Shown: positions 40,259-51,042, numbered from the stretch's first letter. The stretch: DNA of 64,000 nt from CADEEN01 sp963740395 (GCA_963740395.1 CAVUEP010000022.1:1-64000), one strand, 5' to 3'. Numbers and translations are program-made. Notes: generated from the sequence alone by a model not told the origin.

Positions 40259-41190
40259 GCCCTGCTCTCCTTGTCGAAGGCCACCAGCAGACCTTCGAAG
40301 ACGCCCGCCGCGGCGAGCAACAGTTGATCGTCGTCCGTGATCGCTTCGCGCATGCCGGCCAGCACGCGCTCGACGCCGGCGGCCTCGGCCGGCAGCACAC
40401 CGCCGGCATCCAGGCCATGCACCAGCACCCCCATACGCAGCAAGGGTGGCGTCTCGAGGTCGAAGGCGGCGAGCAGGGTCTCGAACGTGACGCGTTGGCC
40501 GACATGGCTGAAGGTCGCGCCATCGAAGTCGAAGCCGAGCGCCGTCTTCGGGCAGTCGGCGGGCGACTTCAGCCACAGGATTCGCGCCTCGGGGTCGATG
40601 AAGCGGCGGATCAGCCAGGCACTGGCGAGGCGGTCGACCCAGGGTCGGCGGCGCGTGGCCCAGGTGCGGCCAAGGTAGGCCGCCCGATCGAGCCGGGGTA
40701 CGGCAGCGCCGGCCAGCGCCTGGGGCTCGTCGGGCGACTGGGCGCGCGCGACGGCGGCCTCCAGCGCCTCCAATGCCGCCGCGGTCTGGCGCTGCGGCGC
40801 GCCGGCAAAGAAGTCGATCGCAACCAGTTGGTCAAAGGCCTTGCGCAGGCGACGGGACTGGCGCTGCGCGTCAGCACTCGCCGCGGCACTGCCTCGTGGC
40901 GCGCTCGAGCCGATCTCGGCCAGCAACTCGCCGAACGCCACGCTGCGGTCGAACAGCGGCGTGAAGTCCTCGTCGGTGGCATCGACGCGCAACAGCCGCG
41001 CCATGCCGCCATGCTCGCGTACGTCGGCAGCGGTCGCGGCCAGCGTCGCGGCATGCCCATCGCCGCCCGGCAACACGTAGACGCCATCGCGCAGCACCGC
41101 CGCGCCGCAGGCCTTGAGGGCGCGCCAGGCGCGCATGCGCGTGGTGGCGTTGTCGGTGGGCAGCGACAGGATCAGCAGTTGCCAAAGCAT
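40255..41190 (-). CDS. chrB: ChrB chromate-responsive regulator / resistance protein
   Basis: A 311-aa protein (MLWQLLILSLPTDNATTRMR then AWRALKACGAAVLRDGVYVLP) matching the N-terminal signature of ChrB. The C-terminal domain contains RRRPWVDRLASAWLIRRFID, ILWLKSP and GFDFDGATFSHVG, typical of the chromate resistance domain. ChrB acts as chromate-sensing regulator of chrA in several proteobacteria and is needed for full resistance. The frame is intact. chrA overlaps by 4 nt downstream. Two palindromes sit immediately upstream of the start. Confidence 0.92.
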   Translation of the reverse strand: MLWQLLILSLPTDNATTRMRAWRALKACGAAVLRDGVYVLPGGDGHAATLAATAADVREHGGMARLLRVDATDEDFTPLFDRSVAFGELLAEIGSSAPRGSAAASADAQRQSRRLRKAFDQLVAIDFFAGAPQRQTAAALEALEAAVARAQSPDEPQALAGAAVPRLDRAAYLGRTWATRRRPWVDRLASAWLIRRFIDPEARILWLKSPADCPKTALGFDFDGATFSHVGQRVTFETLLAAFDLETPPLLRMGVLVHGLDAGGVLPAEAAGVERVLAGMREAITDDDQLLLAAAGVFEGLLVAFDKESRA

Positions 41191-41193
41191 GAC

Positions 41194-41226
41194 GTAGAGT
41201 ACTCTACACTAGGTAGAGCTTTCTAC
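41194..41226 (-). promoter_or_regulatory. Two tandem palindromic operators and promoter of chrBA
   Basis: GTAGAGTACTCTAC (41194-41207) is a perfect 14-bp palindrome; GTAGAGCTTTCTAC (41213-41226) keeps the arms GTAGA/TCTAC. Centres are 19 bp apart. On the minus strand TTGTAG and TAGAGT are 16 bp apart and the ATG follows 10 nt after the -10 element, so the transcript may be nearly leaderless. Confidence 0.65.
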
Positions 41227-41270
41227 AACATCCATCCGCCGGCTGGGGTCTTGCCGTCGACGTACCTGGT

Positions 41271-42730
41271 TCAAGTCTGCAGGCCCAGGCCGACGCTGGA
41301 GATCGCTCCCGCGTCCAACTCGCGCACCACGAACACTGCCGCTCCGAGCTGCACGCTGTCGCCGGCGATCGGCGGTCGGCCCAGTTCGGCGGCCATCCAG
41401 TCGCCCAGCGGCAGCGCTGCATCCGCCGGCGCCGGCAGGCCGTAGAAGTCGCAGACCCGCCCGACCGGCGTCTTCGGGTCGAGCACGAAGTCGCGGAACA
41501 CCGCGCGTGTATGCGGCTCGTCGGCGGGATCGGGCATCGCCACACCCAGCTTGCGCGCGACCAGGCCGATGGTGCTGCCCTGCGTGAGCAGCGACACCAG
41601 GACCACGACGAACGCGATGTTGAACAGCAGCCCGGCGTGCGGCGTGCCGGCCATCAGCGGGAACAGCGCCAGCACGATGGGCACCGCGCCGCGCAGGCCG
41701 ACCCAGGCGATGAACCAGGTCTCGCGCGGCGTGAAGCGGAACGGCAGCAGGCACAGCCAGACCGCCACCGGCCGGGCCACGAAGATCAGGATCATGGCCA
41801 GCGCCAGGCCGGGACCAGCGAGTCCAGCAACGTCGACGGCGTCACCAGCAGGCCCAGCAGCAGGAACATGCCCGCCTGCGCGAGCCAGGCATAGCCGTCC
41901 ATCGCGGCCAGGGTCGGCGCGACGGCTGCGGCAGCACGGTTGGCGACGATCAGGCCGAACAGGTAGACCGCGAGGAAGCCCGAGCCGCCCAGCAGCACCG
42001 GTCGCGGCGAATATCGACAGGCCGCCGGCGCCGATCAGCAGCGCCAGGATGCCGCCGCCGGTGTCGCGCGACGCGACACGGCGCAGCAAGGCGGCCATGG
42101 CGAATCCGCCGGCCACGCCGATCAGCGTGCCCAAGCCGAACTGCTGCAGGAACGCGACCGCCAGTGTCGACCCTGCCGACGAGGCTGCGCGCACCGGGGG
42201 CGAGCAGCGCGATGAATGCCAGCGTCAGATAGACCGCCATCGGATCGTTGACGCCGGATTCGATCTCGAGCGTCGCGGCGACGCGTTCGTTGAGCGTCAC
42301 CCCGGAGCGCGTCAGCAGCGCGAACACCGCCGCCGCGTCGGTGGAGCCGACGATCGCGCCGAGCAGCAGTGCGGTGCGCCAGTCCAGGCCGAAGAGCCAG
42401 GCGCCGGCCAGGGCGGTGATGCCCGCGCACACCAGCACGCCGACGGTGGCCAGCAGCGACGCCGGCCGCAGCCCGGTGCGGAAGGTGGCGTAGACCGTGC
42501 GCAAGCCGCCGTCGAGCAGGATCACGGCCAAGCGCCACGTTGCCGACCCAGAAGCTGAGCAGGAAGTCGTCGAAGCGATAGCCGCCGATGCCGTCTTCGC
42601 CGGCAAGGATGCCTGCGAGCAGGAAGATCAGCAGGAACGACAGTCCGATCCGCGCCGAGAACAGGCCCGTCAGCACACTCGCGAACACGAGGGCCGACGC
42701 TGCGAGCAGCGGCAGATTGACGAACTCCAT
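41271..42730 (-). CDS. K+ or Na+/H+ antiporter of the CPA1 family, NhaP2-like (four indels)
   Basis: About 485 aa from ATG 42730 when four indels (near 42530, 42198, 42000, 41811) are repaired; the total then divides by three. It has twelve or so membrane segments, such as SFLLIFLLAGILAGEDGIGG, TVGVLVCAGITALAGAWLFG, and the ion-binding segment ESGVNDPMAVYLTLAFIALL (Asn-Asp), which is the hallmark of the family. The cytoplasmic end (DEPHTRAVFRDFVLDPKTPV...AVFVVRELDAGAI) resembles the TrkA_C/CorC regulatory domains of NhaP2. Exports K+ or Na+ for protons. Divergent from the hydratase gene. Confidence 0.85.
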
Positions 42731-42840
42731 GCCGGCAGTATCTACGCTCGATCGTGCTGCAGCGCGTACGCGCCGGCGAGGCCGTTACAGTGCGCCGCGG
42801 ACGACGCTCGCGTCAGCGACAGACTGCAGGAGAAGCTGCC

Positions 42841-43698
42841 ATGAGATCCTCTGATTCCGACCTGCAAGCCTGGGTCGGCCGCAGCGAGACCGTCGCCGAC
42901 CACATCGGCCCGACGCCGGTCAGGGCACTCGACGCCACGCTCGACCGCCCCGCGCGTGCGGTCGAGCCTGCCACGCCGCTGCCGCCGCTGTGGCACTGGC
43001 TGTACTTCCTGCCGCTGCACCGGCAAAGCGAGATCGGCGCCGACGGTCACGCCGAGCGCGGCGGTTTCCTGCCCCCGGTGCCGCTGCCGCGGCGCATGTG
43101 GGCCGGCAGCCAGTTCGAATTCCGCTCGCCGGTGCGCGTGGGCGATGCGGTCGCGCGCACCTCGACCATCACCGAAGTGACGAGCAAGGAAGGCCGCAGT
43201 GGCCCGCTGGTGTTCGTCAAGGTTCGGCACGAGCTGCGCTGCAACGGTGCCACCGACCCGGCGTTGATCGAGTTCCACGACATCGTCTACCGCGAAGCCA
43301 GACGTCCCGACGACGTCGATCCACCACCACAGGCCGCGCCCGCCGCCGCAGCGTGGCAACGCAAGATCGTCCCTGACAGCGTGCTGCTGTTCCGCTACAG
43401 CGCGCTGACCTTCAACGGCCACCGCATCCATTACGACCGCCAGTACGTCACCGAGGTCGAGGGCTATCCGGGCCTGGTCGTCCACGGCCCCCTGATCGCC
43501 ACGCTGCTGATGGACCTGCTGCACCGCCATGCGCCCGAAGCCGAGGTGGCGACGTTCCGCTTCAAGGCCGTACGGCCGACCTTCGATATGCACCCATTCA
43601 ATGTCTGCGGGCAGCGCGAGGGCAATGCCGTCAGGCTGTGGGCCCAGGACCATGCAGGCTGGCTGACGATGGATGCCGTTGCGACCTTGAGGAGCTGA
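42841..43698 (+). CDS. MaoC/FAS1-like dehydratase, mesaconyl-C4-CoA hydratase type
   Basis: A 285-aa hot-dog fold protein from ATG 42841 with AGGAGAAG at 42828-42835. The N-terminal half contains PLWHWLYFLPLHRQSEIGAD and GFLPPVPLPRRMWAGSQFEF; the C-terminal half has RYSALTFNGHRIHYDRQYVT and YPGLVVHGPLIATLLMDLL, the His-containing hydratase motif. The pattern fits the mesaconyl-C4-CoA hydratase/HTD2-like group. Directly followed by a CaiB-type CoA transferase, with which it forms an operon, so a methylmalyl/mesaconyl-type CoA pathway is possible; other genes of that pathway are absent. Confidence 0.83.
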   Translation: MRSSDSDLQAWVGRSETVADHIGPTPVRALDATLDRPARAVEPATPLPPLWHWLYFLPLHRQSEIGADGHAERGGFLPPVPLPRRMWAGSQFEFRSPVRVGDAVARTSTITEVTSKEGRSGPLVFVKVRHELRCNGATDPALIEFHDIVYREARRPDDVDPPPQAAPAAAAWQRKIVPDSVLLFRYSALTFNGHRIHYDRQYVTEVEGYPGLVVHGPLIATLLMDLLHRHAPEAEVATFRFKAVRPTFDMHPFNVCGQREGNAVRLWAQDHAGWLTMDAVATLRS

Positions 43699-43700
43699 CG

Positions 43701-44894
43701 ATGCAACCGCTGAAGGGACTGACGGTCGTCTCTCTCGAACACGCCATCGCGGCGCCGTTCGCCACGCGCCAGCTCGCCGACCTGGGCGCGCGCGTGATCA
43801 AGGTCGAGCGACCGGGCGTCGGCGATTTCGCGCGCGGCTACGACCAACGCGTGCGCGGTCTGGCCTCGCACTTCGTCTGGACCAACCGCAGCAAGGAAAG
43901 CCTGACGCTGGACGTCAAGCACCCGCGTGCCGCTGAGTTGCTGACGCGGTTGATCGTCGACAAGGCCGACGTCGTGGTGCAGAACCTCGCGCCAGGCGCT
44001 GCGGCACGCCTGGGCGTCTCGCACACGGCGCTGAAGGAACGTCGACCCGACCTGATCGTCTGCGACATCTCGGGCTACGGCGACGATGCTCTCACTCCCG
44101 GCCCTTACCGCGACAAGAAGGCCTACGACCTGATGATCCAGAGCGAATCGGGTTTCGTCTCGATCACGGGCACACCCGACCAGCCCAACAAGGCCGGCGT
44201 GTCGATTGCCGACATCGCCGCGGGCATGTACGCCTACAGCAACATCCTGGCCGCGCTGATGCAACGACAGATCGACGGCCGCGGCCGCCGCATCGACCTG
44301 TCGATGCTCGAAGCCATGGGCGAATGGATGGGCTATCCGCTCTACTACGCCTTCGAGGGCGCCACCCCGCCACCGCGCGCTGGCGCCGCCCACGCCACGA
44401 TCTATCCCTACGGCCCGTTCCCGACCGGCGATGGCAAGGTGGTGATGTTGGGCCTGCAGAATGAGCGCGAGTGGGTCCTCTTCTGCGACAAGGTGCTGCG
44501 CCAGCCAGGGCTGGCACGCGATGTGCGCTTTGCCGACAACGCGCTGCGCAGCGCCGGCCGCGACACGCTGCGCACACTGATCGTGGAGACGTTTGCGGCG
44601 CTGAGTTGTGAACAGGTGCTGCAGCGCCTGGACGACGCGCAGATTGCGAACGCCGAACTGCGCGACATGGCGGGCCTGTGGCAGCACGAGCAACTCGCCG
44701 CTCGGGGCCGCTGGCGCGAGGTGCGCACGCCGGTCGGGCCGGTACCGGCATTGCTGCCGCCGGGCTCCTGGGATGACGGCGACCCACGGCTGGATGCGGT
44801 ACCGGCGCTGGGCCAGCACACCGATGCCATTCTGGGCGAGCTCGGTCTGGACCCGTCGGCGATCGCGGCATTGCGGGCCGAGGGGGCGATCTGA
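43701..44894 (+). CDS. Family III (CaiB/BaiF) acyl-CoA transferase
   Basis: A 397-aa protein from ATG 43701 with GAGGAG at 43689-43694. The N-terminal Rossmann-like part is LKGLTVVSLEHAIAAPFATR and LADLGARVIKVERPGVGDFA; the catalytic Asp is in KKAYDLMIQSESG near residue 143; GVSIADIAAGMYAYSNILAA follows. Such enzymes move CoA between carboxylic acids. Partner and substrate follow from the neighbouring dehydratase and could be mesaconyl-CoA C1/C4 transfer or a related dicarboxylate; this is inference. Confidence 0.88.
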   Translation: MQPLKGLTVVSLEHAIAAPFATRQLADLGARVIKVERPGVGDFARGYDQRVRGLASHFVWTNRSKESLTLDVKHPRAAELLTRLIVDKADVVVQNLAPGAAARLGVSHTALKERRPDLIVCDISGYGDDALTPGPYRDKKAYDLMIQSESGFVSITGTPDQPNKAGVSIADIAAGMYAYSNILAALMQRQIDGRGRRIDLSMLEAMGEWMGYPLYYAFEGATPPPRAGAAHATIYPYGPFPTGDGKVVMLGLQNEREWVLFCDKVLRQPGLARDVRFADNALRSAGRDTLRTLIVETFAALSCEQVLQRLDDAQIANAELRDMAGLWQHEQLAARGRWREVRTPVGPVPALLPPGSWDDGDPRLDAVPALGQHTDAILGELGLDPSAIAALRAEGAI

Positions 44895-44925
44895 GTCGAC
44901 GCGGCGCCGCCGCCCCACGATGCGC

Positions 44926-45408
44926 CTATTTCGGGGCGCCGAGCGACGGGTCGCTGATCAGTGTCTGCAGCGGGTATCGCAGTCCGCTGCGGTGGTCCTG
45001 CACGCAGCGCCACAGCAGCGGGCTGCGGTGGCGTTCGCGGCACGCGTCGATCTCGGCTGGTGTCAGCCACAGGGTGCGCACGATGGGCGCGTCCAGCGCG
45101 CGGCCCGGTTCGGGCTCGCCGACGCTGCCGGTGAAGGCAAAGCGCAGGTACGTGATGCGTTCCTCGCCGCGCGGCAGTTGCGCCAGGTAGACGCCGACCA
45201 GGTGGCTCGGCGTGAAGGTGCAGGCGGTCTCCTCGAGCACTTCGCGCGCCACGGCCTGCAACAACGACTCGCCGGGCTCGAGGTGGCCGGCCGGGTTGTT
45301 CAGCCGCAGACCCTCCGAGGTCTGTTCTTCAACCAGCAGGTAGCGGCCGTCGCGCTCGACGACGGCGGCCACGGTGACGCTGGGCTTCCATCGCGGGTCC
45401 GTCGCCAT
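44926..45408 (-). CDS. Nudix hydrolase
   Basis: A 160-aa protein from ATG 45408 (MATDPRWKPSVTVAAVVERD). The Nudix box GHLEPGESLLQAVAREVLEE is complete (GX5EX7REUXEE), near residues 42-61. The LxxNNPAGHLEPGES context resembles the NudJ-like phosphatase group, which hydrolyses thiamin or nucleotide pyrophosphates. It is convergent with the CoA-transferase gene and just upstream of the ABC ATPase on the same strand. Substrate unknown. Confidence 0.88.
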   Translation of the reverse strand: MATDPRWKPSVTVAAVVERDGRYLLVEEQTSEGLRLNNPAGHLEPGESLLQAVAREVLEETACTFTPSHLVGVYLAQLPRGEERITYLRFAFTGSVGEPEPGRALDAPIVRTLWLTPAEIDACRERHRSPLLWRCVQDHRSGLRYPLQTLISDPSLGAPK

Positions 45409-45425
45409 GGCGCCGGCGCCCTTTG

Positions 45426-46169
<744 letters not shown>

Positions 46170-46173
46170 GTTG

Positions 46174-47280
46174 TCACCGGTTCTTGCTGGTCGAGAGGCG
46201 CTTTTCGATCCACAGGCTGTAGCGCGACATCGAGAAGCAGAAGAGGAAGTAGATCGCGGCAATGAACAGGTAGGCCTCGACCTTGAACGGCCGCCAGTCG
46301 GCGTCGGAGTTCAGCGCCAACTGCATCGCCCCGGTCAGTTCGTACAGGCTGACGATCGTGACCAGCGAGGTGTCCTTGAAGATCGAGATGAAGTTGTTCA
46401 TGATCCCTGGCACCACCATGGCCAGGGCCTGCGGCAGGATCACCTTGCGCTGGGCCTGCCAGTAGGTCAGGCCCAGCGTGTCGGCCGCCTCCTGCTGTCC
46501 CTTCGGAATGGCCTGCAGGCCCCCGCGGACGATCTCGGCCATGTAGGCCGCAGCGAACAGCGTGATGCCCACCAGCACCCGCAGCAGCACGTCGATGCTG
46601 GTGCCGGGCGGCATGAACAGCGGGAACATGAAGCTGGCCATGAACAGCACGCTGATCAGCGGCACGCCGCGGATCAGCTCGACATAGATCACGCAAACCG
46701 TCTTGATCGCCGGCAGGTGGCTGCGCCGACCGAGCGCGACCAGCACCGACAGCGGGAAGGCCAGCACGATCGACAGGGTTGCCAGCAGCACGGTCAGGGG
46801 CAACCCGCCCCAACGGTCGGTGTCGACCACTTCCAGGCCGAGCACGCCGCCGTACATCAGCACGAAGAAGAGACCGAGCACCGCCAGCCACAACAGCACC
46901 AGCCAGGCCTTCCAGAAGACGCGCACGCAACTGGCCATCAGCAGGGCGACCATGGCGATCGTGGCGACCTCGGGTCGCCACTGCTGCTCGAAGGGGTAGC
47001 GGCCAAAGATGATGAAGCGGTATTTCTCGGTCACGACGCCCCAGCAGGCGCCGATGCCGCGCGCGGCCTGGCATTGGTCAGCGCTGCCGAAGACCACCGC
47101 CTTCGTGATGGCCCAGTCGACCAGCCCAGGCAGCCACAGGACCGCCAGCACGATGAAGATGCCGGTGGCAATCGAGCTCGGCAGGTTGCTGAACAGGTTG
47201 CGACGCACCCACGGGATCGCCCCCTCGGTGCGGATCGGTGCCGGCCGCGGCGCAATCGGTGTGAACGTGTCCGTGGTCAT
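46174..47280 (-). CDS. aapM: Amino-acid ABC transporter permease (AapM-like)
   Basis: A 368-aa permease from ATG 47280. The region has an N-terminal helix, a long loop (DQCQAARGIGACWGVVTEKYRF) and the usual inner-membrane core with the EAA loop GLQAIPKGQQEAADTLGLTY near residue 260. The insertion near the N-terminus is typical of AapM, which is longer than GltK/HisM. Pairs with AapQ. Confidence 0.9.
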   Translation of the reverse strand: MTTDTFTPIAPRPAPIRTEGAIPWVRRNLFSNLPSSIATGIFIVLAVLWLPGLVDWAITKAVVFGSADQCQAARGIGACWGVVTEKYRFIIFGRYPFEQQWRPEVATIAMVALLMASCVRVFWKAWLVLLWLAVLGLFFVLMYGGVLGLEVVDTDRWGGLPLTVLLATLSIVLAFPLSVLVALGRRSHLPAIKTVCVIYVELIRGVPLISVLFMASFMFPLFMPPGTSIDVLLRVLVGITLFAAAYMAEIVRGGLQAIPKGQQEAADTLGLTYWQAQRKVILPQALAMVVPGIMNNFISIFKDTSLVTIVSLYELTGAMQLALNSDADWRPFKVEAYLFIAAIYFLFCFSMSRYSLWIEKRLSTSKNR

Positions 47281-47281
47281 G

Positions 47282-48464
47282 TCACCGTTCCTTGATCGCC
47301 GCGCGTTTGTTGTACCAGTTCATCAGCGCCGAGGTGCCCAGCGACGTGCTCAGGTAGATCAACATGATGACGGCGATGCACTCCACCGCGCGGCCGGTCT
47401 GGTTGATCGCGGTGTTGGAGATCGACACCACGTCGGGGTAGCCGATGGCCACCGCGAGCGACGAGTTCTTGGTCAGGTTGAGGTACTGGTTGGTCATCGG
47501 CGGGATGATCACGCGCAGCGCCTGCGGCAGCGCCACCAGCCGCATCTGCTGGCCCTTGGACAGTCCCAGCGCCCCGGCCGCCTCGCCCTGCCCATGCGGG
47601 ACCGAGGCAATGCCGGCGCGCACCACCTCGGCCACGAAGGAGGCGGTGTACAGCGTCAGCCCCAAGCAGCACGGCCAGGAACTCTGGCGTCAGCGAACTG
47701 CCGCCATCGACCGAGAAGCCACCGGGCTTGGGGATGCTCCAGTCGGTCGGTGCGCCACCCACGACCCAGCCGACCACTGCGCCGGCGATCACGAGACCGA
47801 GGGCAGGCAACATCACGGGGCGCGGCTTGCCGGTCTGCTCGAAAAGGGTTCGCGCGCGGCGCGCCCACAGCCAGGCCAGCACGACGCCGGCCAGCATGCC
47901 GGCGCCGGCCAACGCCTGTGCAGGACCCCAGACGGGCACCGGATACGACAGGCCCCCGTTGCTGAGGAAGAACAGGCCGAAGACCGATCGCGCTTCGCCG
48001 GGCAGCGGCAGCGCTTCGGTCAGCAGCAGGTACCACATCAGCAACTGCAGCAGGATCGGCACGTTGCGGAACAGCTCCACATAGCCGTAGCACAGCCCGC
48101 GCACCAGGGCGTTGTGCGAGAAGCGGCCGATGCCCAGCAGCGTGCCGATGATGGTGGTCAGCACGATGCCGATCACGGCCACGCGCAGGGTGTTGAGCAG
48201 GCCGATCAGGAAGGCCCGCCAGTAGGGGTCCAGGGCGTCGTAGGCGACCGGCGTCTCGCCGATGTCGAAGCCGGCGGGCTGCAGCAGGAAATCGAAGCCG
48301 CTCTGGATGCCGCGCACACGCATGTTCTCCAGCGTGTTGCTGGCCAGGAACCAGACGCCCAGCGAGATCAGCGCCAGCGCAATCAGCTGGTAGAGCACGC
48401 CGCGCACCGCGCGGCTGCGCAGCGACCAGTCGCGCTTCTTAGGTGGGGCGGCACTTGCAGCCAT
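47282..48464 (-). CDS. aapQ: Amino-acid ABC transporter permease (AapQ-like; one inserted base near 47665)
   Basis: About 393 aa from ATG 48464 (MAASAAPPKKRDWSLRSRAV); a further in-frame start lies six codons upstream. Helices include GVLYQLIALALISLGVWFLA and LNTLRVAVIGIVLTTIIGTL; the EAA loop is GIASVPHGQGEAAGALGLSK. The frame breaks near 47665 (AVLLG/LTLYTASFVAEVVRAG), where plus-strand CCAAGC replaces CCAGC. Removing the extra base joins the C-terminal half, GLTLYTASF...MNWYNKRAAIKER. Confidence 0.9.
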
Positions 48465-48599
48465 CGGTCGCTTCTCCCTCACGCAACGGATCGCACGCTC
48501 GGCGATCTTGGACAGTCAACCCGCGTGCGCAACCGGGGTGCGCCGTCCTGTGACCCATCCGGGCCTGGACGGCGCCTCCCGGCGCGTGACCGTATCCGC

Positions 48600-49631
48600 T
48601 CAGCGCACCGGCGGGGCGTACATCAGGCCGCCCTTGCTCCACAGGTTGTTGAGGCCACGCGGCAGGCCCAGCGGGCTCTTCGGGCCAGCGTTGCGCTCGA
48701 AGATCTCGCCGTAGTTGCCGACGGCCTTGACGGCGTTTCCGGCCCAGTCCTTGTCCAGGCCGAGCAGCTTGCCGGTGTCTTCCGAGGTGCCCAGGATGCG
48801 CATCACGACCGGGTCGGTGCTGGTCTTCATCTTGTCGACGTTGGCCTGCGTAATGCCGTACTCCTCGGCCTCGATCAGGGCATTCAAGACCCACTTGGCA
48901 ATGGCGAAGAACTCGTCGTCACCACGCCGCACCACGGGGCCGAGCGGTTCCTTGGAGATGAGGTCGGGCAGGATCACGTGCTCGGCCGGGTTCTTGGCTT
49001 CCTTGTTGCGCACCGAGGCCAGACCCGAGGCGTCGGTCGTGAACGCGATGCAGCGGCCGGCGAAGTAGGCGCCCGTGGAGGCCTCCTGCTTCTCGAACAC
49101 GACCGGCTTCAGGTTCAGGTTGTTGGCGCGCGAATAGTCGGTCAGGTTCTTCTCGGTGGTGGTACCCGACTGCACGCAGACCGTGGCGCCCTTCAACTGC
49201 TTGGCGCTCTTGAGCTTGAGCTTGGCCGGAACCATGAAGCCCTGGCCGTCGTAATAGGTCACGCCGGCGAAGTTCAGTCCCAGGGAGGCGTCGCGGGTCA
49301 GGGTCCAGGTGGTGTTGCGCGAGAGCACGTCGATCTCGCCCGACTGCAATGCCGTGAAGCGCTGCTGTGCGTTCAGCGGCACCCACTTGACCTTGCTCGC
49401 GTCGCCGAAGATCGCCGCGGCGACGGCCTTGCAGTAGTCGACGTCAAGCCCGCTCCAGTTGCCCTGGCTGTCGGCCTGCGAGAAGCCGGCCAGGCCGGTG
49501 TTGACGCCGCAGACCAACTGGCCGCGCGCCTTCACGGCGTCCAGGGTCTTGCCAGCGTGGGCCGGCAGGGCGGTCATGGCGCCGGCGGCGACGAGCGCGC
49601 CCAAGGTGAGGCGCGAGAGTTGTTTGATCAT
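48600..49631 (-). CDS. aapJ: Amino-acid ABC transporter substrate-binding protein (AapJ-like)
   Basis: A 343-aa periplasmic binding protein from ATG 49631 with AGGAG upstream. Signal peptide LGALVAAGAMTALPAHA. The type II fold shows KTLDAVKARGQLVCGVNTGL, LDVDYCKAVAAAIFGDASKV, RFTALQSGEIDVLSRNTTWT and ATVCVQSGTTTEKNLTDYSR, characteristic of general L-amino-acid binding proteins. It heads the operon. The intergenic 48465-48599 contains nothing else I can support. Confidence 0.94.
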   Translation of the reverse strand: MIKQLSRLTLGALVAAGAMTALPAHAGKTLDAVKARGQLVCGVNTGLAGFSQADSQGNWSGLDVDYCKAVAAAIFGDASKVKWVPLNAQQRFTALQSGEIDVLSRNTTWTLTRDASLGLNFAGVTYYDGQGFMVPAKLKLKSAKQLKGATVCVQSGTTTEKNLTDYSRANNLNLKPVVFEKQEASTGAYFAGRCIAFTTDASGLASVRNKEAKNPAEHVILPDLISKEPLGPVVRRGDDEFFAIAKWVLNALIEAEEYGITQANVDKMKTSTDPVVMRILGTSEDTGKLLGLDKDWAGNAVKAVGNYGEIFERNAGPKSPLGLPRGLNNLWSKGGLMYAPPVR

Positions 49632-49899
49632 CGATAGGCTCCTGATACAGAGTGAATGACCCAGGGGCGCACGAAAGGCCGGCGCCCTCATGGGGGCCCC
49701 AAGGTACCCGCAAAGCCCGCCGGCGGCAACGGTGCGAATCCCTAGATCCAAATCAACTGGCGGCGCAGGGCCAGGGTCCATGCGGCTTCCGGCGCAGCGG
49801 GCCGCAGCCGGCCCTGCGGCTCGATTTGGGCAAGTTCCAGCCGGCGCGGCGCGGCGGTGCATTAAGCTCGCAGCAAAACTGTTCGAGGAGAACTGCACC
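49632..49899. promoter_or_regulatory. 268-bp divergent gap between aapJ and pntAA
   Basis: Contains the ribosome sites of both genes and must hold both promoters, but no hexamer pair is convincing. A possible stem GCCGCAG/CTGCGGC lies around 49800-49822. Nothing else seen. Confidence 0.35.
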
Positions 49900-51042
49900 A
49901 TGCTGATCGGCGTTCCGCTCGAAACGGCTGCCGGCGAGACCCGTGTCGCCGTCACGCCCGAGACGGCAAAGAAGCTCAAGGCCCAGGGCCACACCGTGCG
50001 CGTGCAGTCCGGCGCCGGCGTCGCCGCCAGCGCCACCGACGACGCCTATGCGGCCGCCGGTGCCGAAGTCACCGACCGCAGCTGGCGCCTTTGCCGCCGA
50101 CCTGATCCTGAAGGTGCGCAGCCCCTCGCTGGACGAGCTGGTGCTGGTCAAGACCGGCGCGGCGTTGGTGGGCATGCTCAATCCGTTCGACAAGGACAAC
50201 CTGAACCGCCTGGCCGGCGCCGGCCTGACCAGCTTTGCCCTCGAGGCCGCGCCGCGCACGACGCGGGCGCAGAGCATGGACGTGCTCTCATCGCAGGCCA
50301 ACATCGCCGGCTACAAGGCGGTGATGATTGCCGCCGACAAGTACCAGCGCCTGTTCCCGATGCTGATGACGGCAGCCGGCACGATCAAGGCCGCGCGCGT
50401 CGTGATCCTGGGCGTCGGCGTGGCCGGCCTGCAGGCCATCGCCACGGCCAAGCGCCTGGGCGCGGTGATCGAGGCCAGCGACGTGCGCCCGAGCGTGAAG
50501 GAGCAGGTCGAGTCGCTGGGCGGCAAGTTCATCGATGTCTCCTACGACACGCCCGAAGAAAAGGAAGCCGCCGAAGGCGTGGGCGGCTACGCCAAGCCGA
50601 TGCCCGCAAGCTGGCTCGAGCGCCAGAAGGTCGAGGTCGCCAAGCGCGTGGCCGCCGCCGACATCGTGATCTCGACCGCGCTGATCCCCGGCCGCGCCGC
50701 GCCGGTGCTGATCACCGAGGCGATGGTCCAGAGCATGAAGCCCGGCTCGGTGATCGTCGACATGGCCGCAGGCAAGGGCCCGGCGGGCCAGCGGGGGTTC
50801 CGGCGGCAACTGCCCGCTGACCGAGGCCGGCAAGACGGTCGTGCGCCACGGCGTGACGATCGTCGGCGAGACCAACCTCCCGGCGCTGGTGGCGGCGGAC
50901 GCGTCGAGCCTGTACGCCCGCAACGTGCTCGACTTCCTCAAGCTCGTCCTGACCAAGGAAGGGCGGCTTTCACGTGCCCATGGACGACGACATCGTCGCC
51001 GCCTGCCTGATGACGCAGGCCGGCGAAGTGAAAAGGACATGA
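49900..51042 (+). CDS. pntAA: NAD(P) transhydrogenase alpha subunit, part 1 (three inserted bases)
   Basis: About 379 aa from ATG 49900 (MLIGVPLETAAGETRVAVTP) with GAGGAG at 49885-49890. It is the NAD(H)-binding domain I: RVVILGVGVAGLQAIATAKR near residue 165 and DIVISTALIPGRAAPVLIT, with SIL-type motif GSVIVDMAAG. Frames break near 50091, 50796 and 50962, each from one extra base; removal of three gives 380 codons. Ends ...GEVKRT in a stop that overlaps the next start (ATGA). Proton-driven transfer of hydride from NADH to NADP+ supplies NADPH. Confidence 0.92.

Noticed and set aside
37346..40576. 1,076-codon minus-strand frame joining chrA, rhodanese and mnmA
   Set aside because: It results from the frameshift in chrA; the three proteins have their own starts and ribosome sites.
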